NCBI GenBank assembly: GCA_013042795.1
Contig: JABDPK010000036.1
Coordinates: 1 to 7,408, forward strand
DNA length: 7,408 nt
From: Saprospiraceae bacterium
GTDB taxonomy: Bacteria > Bacteroidota > Bacteroidia > Chitinophagales > Saprospiraceae
Direction of reading: 5' to 3'
Shown here: positions 1-7,200 of the stretch, in pieces
Position numbering within the stretch: position 1 is the first letter of the stretch
How the letters are laid out: each line of letters begins with the position of its first letter
Program-made: the position numbers and the translations under genes
Notes under the pieces: model-generated
Database searches by the model: none
What the model saw: the letters and a program-made list of their open reading frames with translations, nothing else
What the model was told of the DNA's origin: nothing

Positions 1-787
1 TGATAAGTAAGGCCGAAGAATCCTTGATAGCATGGCTGACTTGTGATTCCCGGTTATTTGGCACAAGAAATGAAACCATCCTTGTAAACAGTCCTTGTTC
101 TTTTAAAAAGAAAAAAGCAATAAAGAAAACAGCCATCAGTGCAATAATAAAACTTCCGAATACACCAACCAGTGAACTCAAAATCTGCTGGATTTTTGAT
201 GGATTGAACATTTCAAATATATTACTTCTCAAGCCTGTGAAATAGTTGCCTTTTGTGTTTAAACTCTTTTCACCTACAGGTTCATTATGTTCAATATTTA
301 TTAAGAGGTTGATACCTTCATTGCTCAATGTATCTCCGCGTTCCTGTAATAAGGAGTCCAATCGAATGACCTTGCTTACATATCTTTCCCTGGTTACACG
401 ATCCAGTTCATCTGAAGCCAATTGAGTATCAGCTTCTTCCATGAGTCCTTTTCCAACAAGCCATGTCCGGGCATCATTGATTGGTTCCTCAAGTCCTAAA
501 ACAATTTTTTCATAGTCAATACCTGCAAGGTTCTTCGCCTGTTGAAATAATGGTGGAATAAACAAACGAACAAGCAAAACTATTAAAAGAGCAAATATCA
601 ATAATGTCAATCCGGACGCTACTCCACTGGCCATAAATCTATTTAACAACTTATACAATGGTGCCCCTATCATTGATAAGACCCAGGCCATAATGATATA
701 GCTGACAATGTCGCTGAAATACCAAAGTATGGTTACAACGATAAGTAACGGAACAATTGCAATTACATATTTCTGCCAGGTCTTCAT
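1..787 (-). CDS. AI-2E family (TqsA/PerM-like) membrane transporter, N-terminal part
   Basis: Partial gene: it starts at ATG 787 and reads open to the left edge, giving 262 residues plus one base. An in-frame TAA lies two codons before this ATG, so no earlier ATG/GTG/TTG start is possible. Visible membrane segments are about residues 7-24 and 25-41, then 56-79, then 205-229. The last is followed by FFLKEQG and FLVPNNR, which match the 'LLKD ... LxP' stretch typical of the AI-2E/UPF0118 family. Family members are inner-membrane proteins of roughly 340-380 residues. Some export autoinducer-2 and others have been reported as cation/proton antiporters, so the substrate here is unknown. The stretch between the third and fourth visible membrane segments (about residues 80-204) is long, hydrophilic and charged. 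The gene is divergent from the amidase. No clear Shine-Dalgarno sequence is placed for this ATG. The family call is by motif and topology only. Confidence 0.82.
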   Translation of the reverse strand, partial: MKTWQKYVIAIVPLLIVVTILWYFSDIVSYIIMAWVLSMIGAPLYKLLNRFMASGVASGLTLLIFALLIVLLVRLFIPPLFQQAKNLAGIDYEKIVLGLEEPINDARTWLVGKGLMEEADTQLASDELDRVTRERYVSKVIRLDSLLQERGDTLSNEGINLLINIEHNEPVGEKSLNTKGNYFTGLRSNIFEMFNPSKIQQILSSLVGVFGSFIIALMAVFFIAFFFLKEQGLFTRMVSFLVPNNRESQVSHAIKDSSALLI

Positions 788-893
788 ATAGATTTAATAC
801 TTTTCATATGGTTCCTTACTCAATTTCTTGAAAATATCCTGAATTACACTATTAAGTATTTAAATATTAACTTAATCAAGCCAAATTCAAAAG
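788..893. promoter_or_regulatory. Divergent intergenic region with inverted repeat ATTAAGT-N12-ACTTAAT
   Basis: This 106-bp AT-rich spacer lies between the divergent AI-2E transporter and amidase genes and must hold both promoters. An inverted repeat has exact 7-bp arms at 851-857 and 870-876 around a 12-nt spacer that itself contains the palindrome TATTTAAATA (857-866, partly overlapping the left arm). On the minus strand, TTG (879-877) and TACTTAAT (858-851) are separated by 18 nt and partly match the Bacteroidota -33/-7 promoter (TTTG ... TAnnTTTG), so the repeat would cover that promoter. On the plus strand, TTGAAA at 828-833 is a possible upstream element without a good partner. An operator shared by both genes is an inference; in such AT-rich DNA the repeat could be chance. 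Confidence 0.3.
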
Positions 894-2474
894 ATGAATA
901 GACGAACACTGCTTGCAAATGGATCAAAACTGATTTCATTTGCAAGCCTTTATCCTTTCTTGTCATGCAAAATGTCTTCAACTGTTCAACTCGATTTTGA
1001 AGAGATCAGTATCAGGCAAATTCATAAAAGCCTGCTTGACGGAGAATACAATATAGTTACATTGGTGGAGCATTACCTCGAAAGGATCAAACAAATAGAT
1101 GAAGCAGGTCCTACCCTCAATTCGATTTTATGGCTAAACCCGGATGCCTTAGACATTGCAAAATCCCTGGATGAAAAGAGGAACAGGGGTGAATCTCCGG
1201 GTATGCTCCATGGCATTCCTGTGATCCTTAAAGACAATATCGATACAGGGAATCAAATGCCCACCACAGCAGGCTCGCGGGCACTTGAAGGTTCATTTGC
1301 AAAAGATGACAGTCACCTTGTTAAATTGTTAAAGGATGCAGAAGCTGTCATTATTGCAAAAGCAAATCTGAGTGAATGGGCAAACTTCAGAGCTGACTTT
1401 TCATCGAGTGGTTGGAGTGGACTGGGAGGACAAACCAAAAACCCTTATATTCTGAGTCGAAATCCATGTGGATCTTCATCAGGTTCAGCCGTTGCAGTAT
1501 CAGCAAATCTATGTGTTCTTGCGATAGGTACCGAAACCAACGGGTCTATCGTCTGTCCATCCAATGCCAATGGAATCGTAGGCATTAAGCCAACCGTTGG
1601 ATTGGTAAGCAGAGATGGTATCATACCGATTTCTTCAACACAGGATACCGCAGGACCAATGGCCAGGACAGTTGAAGATGCTGCTATTTGCCTGGGTGCT
1701 CTTACTCAAAGTGATCCATCCGATAAAGCTACTTTGACCGAAGGGCGTAACGTAAGAACTGATTACACAACTTACCTGGATCCCGATGGACTTCAATCAA
1801 AGAGAATTGGCGTGCTCAATGCCTCCAGGGATTTTCACCATAGGGTTAGTGCACTTTTTGATAACTCCCTCGATATAATTAAAAAAGCAGGGGCCGAACT
1901 GGTAGAAATCAATAAAATAAGTGATACTCCTTCCGGTGGAGATTCATTCACCGTGATGTTATATGAATTTAAAGATGGTTTAAACAAATACTTTGAATCT
2001 TTGGGTCCGAAGTCAAAGATCAAAACCATAGATGATCTGATTGAATTTAACAAAAAGGATAGCATCGAATTAAAATATTTTGACCAGGATCTTCTTGAGC
2101 TCGCTGCCGAAAAAGGAAGCCTGGAAGATAATGATTACAAAGAAGCCAGGCAGCGAATGCTTGAAAACACGAGGGAAAACGGTATTGACAAGGTGATGGA
2201 TGAAAACAAGCTTGATCTGATTATTGCGCCAACAGGCTCCCCGGCATGGAAAACAGATTTGATCAATGGTGACAGATTTTTAGGAGGAAGTTCATCCCCG
2301 GCTGCCAGGGCAGGATATCCCTCGATCACCTGCCCGATGGGCTTTATAGATGGCTTGCCGGTTGGAATTTCCTTTTTTGGAAAAGCCTGGTCGGAAGGCA
2401 CTCTTATTGAAGCTGCCTATGCTTTTGAACAAAAAACTAAAATGAGGCAGCCACCAAAATTCATCAGAGATTAA
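894..2474 (+). CDS. Exported amidase-signature family enzyme (peptide amidase-like)
   Basis: A full-length 526-residue amidase-signature hydrolase, which cleaves C-N amide bonds. The Ser-cisSer-Lys triad is intact: Lys113 in ILKDNID, cis-Ser194 in GSSSGSA and nucleophile Ser218 in GTETNGSI. The 24-residue gap between the two serines is the usual one for this family (for example GatA, FAAH and peptide amidase). The next block, with VGIKPTVGLVSRDG and STQDTAGPMAR, is close in style to secreted C-terminal peptide amidases rather than to GatA. The C-terminal half has the expected IIAPTGSP and GLPVGISFFG motifs. The N-terminus begins with MNRRTLL, then a short hydrophobic stretch and FLSC (Cys25), which suggests a Tat or lipoprotein signal, so the enzyme probably acts in the cell envelope. 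No GatB or GatC gene is adjacent. ATG 894 is the first ATG after an in-frame TAA at 873; no Shine-Dalgarno is visible, as is common in Bacteroidota. The exact substrate cannot be read from the sequence. Confidence 0.92.
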   Translation: MNRRTLLANGSKLISFASLYPFLSCKMSSTVQLDFEEISIRQIHKSLLDGEYNIVTLVEHYLERIKQIDEAGPTLNSILWLNPDALDIAKSLDEKRNRGESPGMLHGIPVILKDNIDTGNQMPTTAGSRALEGSFAKDDSHLVKLLKDAEAVIIAKANLSEWANFRADFSSSGWSGLGGQTKNPYILSRNPCGSSSGSAVAVSANLCVLAIGTETNGSIVCPSNANGIVGIKPTVGLVSRDGIIPISSTQDTAGPMARTVEDAAICLGALTQSDPSDKATLTEGRNVRTDYTTYLDPDGLQSKRIGVLNASRDFHHRVSALFDNSLDIIKKAGAELVEINKISDTPSGGDSFTVMLYEFKDGLNKYFESLGPKSKIKTIDDLIEFNKKDSIELKYFDQDLLELAAEKGSLEDNDYKEARQRMLENTRENGIDKVMDENKLDLIIAPTGSPAWKTDLINGDRFLGGSSSPAARAGYPSITCPMGFIDGLPVGISFFGKAWSEGTLIEAAYAFEQKTKMRQPPKFIRD

Positions 2475-2495
2475 CAAATTGTTAGTCGGGAATTA

Positions 2496-2533
2496 TTTTG
2501 AGTTATAAAATGTATGAATTGTATAACTCGAAA
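2496..2533 (+). promoter_or_regulatory. Long inverted repeat/RNA hairpin just before the DUF2207 gene start
   Basis: Positions 2496-2507 (TTTTGAGTTATA) and 2522-2533 (TATAACTCGAAA) pair over 12 positions, with eleven Watson-Crick pairs and one G-U. After one mismatch (2508/2521) three more pairs form (2509-2511 with 2518-2520), leaving a 6-nt loop. The 3' arm ends 3 nt before ATG 2537. It could be an mRNA structure controlling translation of the DUF2207 gene or a DNA operator. There is no T-tract right after it, so it does not look like a terminator for the amidase gene. Its role is inferred; the pairing is seen directly. Confidence 0.45.
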
Positions 2534-2536
2534 CAA

Positions 2537-4198
2537 ATGAAAAGAATCCTGTTCCTGCTCTTTGTAATTGCTTCTTTGTACAGTAAGGACCTCAAAAGCC
2601 AGGCTTACACTATTCAGAACTATGATGTCAACGTTTCAATCAACAAAGACGGAAGTATAGATATCAATGAAATAATTGACCTGACTTTTGAAGAAGAAAG
2701 AAGAGGCATAAAAAGAGATGTGCCTAAAAAAATTGAAATAAATGGTATAAAAAAACGCACACATCTTTCCAATGTCAGCGTAAAGGACAAAGAATACAAA
2801 GTCCTTTCAGAAGGAAATGACAATATCATCCGAATAGGAAATAAAGACAAATTCCTGACCGGCCCCCAACGATACGAATTGAGCTATACGGTATCCAATA
2901 CACTGATTTTTGAAGAGGACCATATTGCTTTTCAATATAATGTCATCAATGGATGGGATACCACGATCGATCATGTAAGTTATAATATTGAATTACCGGA
3001 AGACATAGATATAAGGTATAATAATTATGTTGTTATAACTGGTCAGACCGGTGGAAACGAAAGGAATGCAAGCATTACCAGGGATGGTGTAAATATCTTT
3101 GGTGAGTCGGTGAAACCTCTTTCTCCTGAAGAGAATATTACAGTCGCTATCAAACTTCCCGTAGATTATATTGCCAAACCTCCTCCACCTGTACCTCTTT
3201 ATAAAAAAGACAAAACCTGGTTGATCCCTTTAGCATTTATAGCCTGGTTTATCGGTTTCTTCAGACGAAGATCAAAGATTGAAATTGGAGAAATCTCTGA
3301 TGTACATTTTCCACCCGACGGATTTTCTCCGGCAGAAGTCGGTGCTTATTATGATAATAAAGTAAATACACAGGATATCATTTCACTTCTACCTTATTGG
3401 GCTAATAAAGGCATTATTAAAATACTTGGTAGTGAAGATCCTGAAATGAATGATGATCTGTTCTTCAGTAAAATCAAGGAACTTCCCCACAACACCCCGG
3501 AATATGAAAAGGTCATTTTTGATGCATTATTCACCAATGAAGATATGATCCTGCTTTCCGAACTAAAAAACAAGATCTATTCTAATACATACAAGTCATT
3601 TTCCAAACTTAGAAAACGACTCAAACAAAGAGAATTATATGATGAAGAAAACTACAGGATGTTTCATTCAGGAAAGTTGATATGGGGTGCTGCAATGCTG
3701 GTAATCCTGTCTGTAATTTGTTTTATAAATACGTGGATCATAAGTGGAATATTGATAGCAGTGGCAGCCATAACAATATTTATTATTCACTTTCTTACTC
3801 CAAAAAAATCAGAGAAAGGATTATATATTCTCAGGCAACTGCTTGGTCTCGAAAAATTTCTCAAGGACGGAGATCCTTCCAAAACATCCGAACTGTTAAA
3901 ACAGGATCCAAATTATTTTGAAAAATTATTTCCATATGCAATTGCATTTGGACTGGATCAATCATGGATGAACAAAATGGAATCATTTGATATCCCTCCA
4001 CCATACTGGTTTGGATATCATAACCCATCCGTAGGAAGAAAGCCAAGCTATGGGGACTTTTCAAAAAGTTTCGACGTACCAAAAATGAAAAGCATATTCA
4101 CCAGTCAGCCAGCTGCACCATCATCCGGAAGTACTGGAGGTGGCTTTAGCGGAGGCAGTGCAGGAGGTGGATTTGGTGGTGGAGGTTCAAGCTGGTAA
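2537..4198 (+). CDS. DUF2207 domain membrane protein with Gly/Ser-rich C-terminal tail
   Basis: A 553-residue predicted membrane protein of the DUF2207 family, whose biochemical role is not established. The start is set at ATG 2537 because it gives a clean signal peptide (MKRILFLLFVIASLYS...SQA, residues 1 to about 23). In-frame TTG 2498 and ATG 2510 would put a hydrophilic extension before it. Residues 24 to about 215 form the exported beta-rich domain (YTIQNYDVNVSINKDGSIDI at its start). One membrane segment lies near 228-243 (WLIPLAFIAWFIGFF), followed by the basic RRRSK. A soluble domain near 245-375 contains the family-like HNTPEYEKVIFDALF. A hairpin of two membrane segments lies near 380-398 and 400-419, followed by the GLYILRQLLGLEKFL and PNYFEKLFPYAIAFGLDQ motifs. 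The tail from about 527 is Gly/Ser-rich and ends GGGGSSW, a typical ending in this family. It follows the amidase by 62 nt without a terminator, so co-transcription is plausible. Confidence 0.85.
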   Translation: MKRILFLLFVIASLYSKDLKSQAYTIQNYDVNVSINKDGSIDINEIIDLTFEEERRGIKRDVPKKIEINGIKKRTHLSNVSVKDKEYKVLSEGNDNIIRIGNKDKFLTGPQRYELSYTVSNTLIFEEDHIAFQYNVINGWDTTIDHVSYNIELPEDIDIRYNNYVVITGQTGGNERNASITRDGVNIFGESVKPLSPEENITVAIKLPVDYIAKPPPPVPLYKKDKTWLIPLAFIAWFIGFFRRRSKIEIGEISDVHFPPDGFSPAEVGAYYDNKVNTQDIISLLPYWANKGIIKILGSEDPEMNDDLFFSKIKELPHNTPEYEKVIFDALFTNEDMILLSELKNKIYSNTYKSFSKLRKRLKQRELYDEENYRMFHSGKLIWGAAMLVILSVICFINTWIISGILIAVAAITIFIIHFLTPKKSEKGLYILRQLLGLEKFLKDGDPSKTSELLKQDPNYFEKLFPYAIAFGLDQSWMNKMESFDIPPPYWFGYHNPSVGRKPSYGDFSKSFDVPKMKSIFTSQPAAPSSGSTGGGFSGGSAGGGFGGGGSSW

Positions 4199-4243
4199 TT
4201 GAATACTAGATTTGTATTTAAAAAGCACTTAACCCATTTGCAT

Positions 4244-4278
4244 AAAAAAAGGAGCATCCATGCATATGGATCCTCCTT
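4244..4278 (-). terminator. Rho-independent terminator of the T9SS repeat-protein gene
   Basis: Arms AAGGAG-C-ATCCAT (4249-4261) and ATGGAT-C-CTCCTT (4266-4278) form a 13-position stem with one central C/C mismatch and a 4-nt loop (GCAT). On the minus strand the stem is followed by seven T residues (complement of the A-run at 4244-4250), the classic intrinsic terminator layout. It begins about 20 nt after the repeat-protein stop codon (4299-4301). Read on the plus strand, the stem is followed by ATAAATATTT rather than a T-run, so it should end the convergent DUF2207 transcript less efficiently, although an A-run/T-run stem of this kind can act in both directions. Confidence 0.85.
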
Positions 4279-4298
4279 ATAAATATTTGAAACCTTAG

Positions 4299-7200
4299 TT
4301 ATCGCACTACCAGGAACTTCTTCGTTAGCACTTTCGATTGGGATCTTACCCGCACGAAATATGTTCCTGGTGCAAATTCTGGCAATTGTAATTCATTATA
4401 CTGTGTCACACCTTCAATCATTTCATGATATTGTTTGACCCCATGCGAGTTAAAGATGCTTATATCTGCTTTCAATTCAGGGATCGATTCGAATTCAAGG
4501 TTAATATATCCTGTTGACGGATTTGGGTTGATGGCAAACACAATCTCACTTCCTGTCAGCTTATTAGTACAAGGAGCACCTGAATCAATACGAATCACTT
4601 CGACAAAATTATCTGACAGGTCAAAACATGTACCCGGGTTATCAGGAAGTTCCAAGGTATCCCCTGCCGTTTGGTCAAACACATCATTATGAGCAAGTCC
4701 ATAAACCCTGCACACACCCGCAGGAGCATTTTCAAAATCGATGATATTATTATCAACTACTTCAATGATTACATCAAAAGTATCCGTAATGATATATTCA
4801 TAATTTACACTGAAGCCACTTGTACTGAAAACAAGTTCATTGGCCACTGAATCACCCACACATATTTCTATTATTGTATCCCCGTTTTCCAGGCTAACGC
4901 TTCCTCCATTGTTATCTACCCTTTCAATTGTTTCAGGTTCTGACAAGTCGTGGCAATCAGTAATCGAGTTGATATGATCTCCCATATTTAAAGGAATTGA
5001 ATCCATGGCCGACATATGCCATACAAGACAGATTCCTCCGCCAGCACTTTCAAAATTAATCGGGAAATTAGGTGGATTACCAATAATAATGCTGTCTGTA
5101 TCAGTTATAATATAAGTTGAGTAATCACCTATGGCATTTTGAACATCTCCATCGACAAGGTCATCTACACCATCACTGACACATACAAAATTTGTAGATA
5201 ATTCGAGTGATCCCCCATCAACAGGACAGGAAGTTGTACTGCAATCTTCCTTGACAATGTTCAGGCAGTTATCAGAGTAATCAAAACAACCTGTTGCAGG
5301 TGGGTCAACAAATAAGGTATCCCCCTGGGAGAGTGTAAACAAGCCTGAATAGGATACACCATAAACTTTACAAATTCCAGGAAGCAGGTTTTCAAAATTA
5401 AATGAATTGTTAGGTGCCACAGCAATTACAATGTTTTCTTCATTGGCAATTATGTATTTGTATAATGGTATGGTTACCGTATCACGGATAAAAACCAAAA
5501 CATCTGGTATGGAATCTCCTACACAAATTGTTTGTGTAAGCGTGTCACCGCCGGGATAAGATATAACCCCTCCCTCCGGGTTTAGTCGATTGAATGAAGC
5601 AGGGGGAGATAAATCAAAACAATTGCTGTCTATGCTGTCAATACTCATTCCTGCATTTAACTGAATCGTATCCAATGCGGCCAGGTTCCAGACCAGGCAT
5701 GTACCCGGATCTGCGCCATCGACTTCAAAGTTTACTGAATCTGAAACTGCCAGAATAATACCCGCTGTATCCGTTAATAAAATCTGCTGGTATAATCCCA
5801 AAGCATTCTGAACGCTTCCTATAACAAAATCTTCAATACCATCTCCAATACAATATTCATTGCCAAATAAATCCACAAATCCTCCATCAACAATACATTC
5901 CGGATCGCAAGGTCCACCTACAGAATCCCGGGCTACTTCTACATAATTATCTGTAATATCAACACAACCATCTGAGGGAGGCATCTGTCCAAGAGTCTCT
6001 CCTACCATGGCTACAAAATTACCTGTATATGAAACTGCCCATACCAGGCAGATTCCGGGAGGACTAATGGAAAAATCAACAACTGAAGAATCAGGTAATG
6101 CCAGGATGACATTATTAGTATCTGTTACTACATATTGAATATTCTTTCCTGCTGTACTTGTATTAATAAAACTAAGCACATCTGAAATTGTATCTGAAAC
6201 ACATATATGGATGCTTGTACCTCCATCATCAAGACTTATCTCACCCGCATGTATATCTGTTCTCAATACCACACCACCGTTTGAAATATCATGACATACA
6301 TTAATATCATTTACATTCATCCCTGGCAGCAATTCCAAAGTATCCAATGAGCTGACATGAAAAACCAAACATGTACCTCCGGAAGCGTTTTCAACATCAA
6401 ATGGGAATTGATTTATAACGTCCAGGATAATACTGTCATTATCGGTGATGATCAACTGGGATACAGGTCCGGCAGCATTAAAAATATTCCCGCCTACCAG
6501 GTCAGGAACCCCATCTCCTACACATGCACTATTATTTGATAAAGCCAAAAATCCTGCATCAAGCAAAACCTTAGTTATAGTAATTGCATTCGAGAAAGCA
6601 TAACATCCTTCAAGGTCATCGATATGATTACCGATGGACAAGCCCGAGATATCAGAATAACTCAATACCCATAGGAAGCACTCCTCTGATGTGGATTCAT
6701 TAAAATCAATCGGTGTATTTTCAGGCAAATCAATAATTACGCCGTCAGCATTTGTCAATACAAATACAGAAGTATCTCCTGCGGCTCCCGATAGTTCAAC
6801 ATCAAATGCATCCACTATAGCTTTGGAGCAAATCTCAATTTCTGTGGCTCCACCAACGATGCTGAATTCACCTCCTTCTACATTTACTTTTTCGACATCC
6901 AGGGCATTGGATATTCCAATACACCCGGAAAGGTTATTAATATTTTCTCCTATGGTTAGAGCTGATACGGCCCCGGAATATGCCAGATGATAGATTTGGT
7001 ACGAACCCGGAGCATAACTTGAAATGTCAATTGGTTCACTCACATTAAATTCAATTATTTCTCCAGCTATATTTGTGACAATCCAGCTCTCTGATTCTGC
7101 TTCGGCATTCACAAGTTCAATATCCAGCAGATCAATCGAATCCTGGTTGCAGATGGTAATACTTTGCTGCTGGTTTACGCTGATCATACCGGGAAATGCG

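Noticed and set aside
24..245. 73-codon plus-strand open frame
   Set aside because: It lies antisense to the AI-2E gene, whose translation has clear membrane segments and family motifs; the plus-strand product shows nothing recognisable.
2135..2477. Minus-strand open frames inside the amidase
   Set aside because: They are shadows of a well-conserved enzyme frame.
2498..2536. TTG 2498 or ATG 2510 as start of the DUF2207 gene
   Set aside because: Both add a hydrophilic stretch before a perfect signal peptide that begins at ATG 2537, and both would place the inverted repeat inside the coding region.
4207..4214. TAGATTTG, a match to the Bacteroidota -7 promoter element TAnnTTTG
   Set aside because: No TTG lies at the right distance upstream, and no plus-strand gene follows; it faces the 3' end of a convergent gene.
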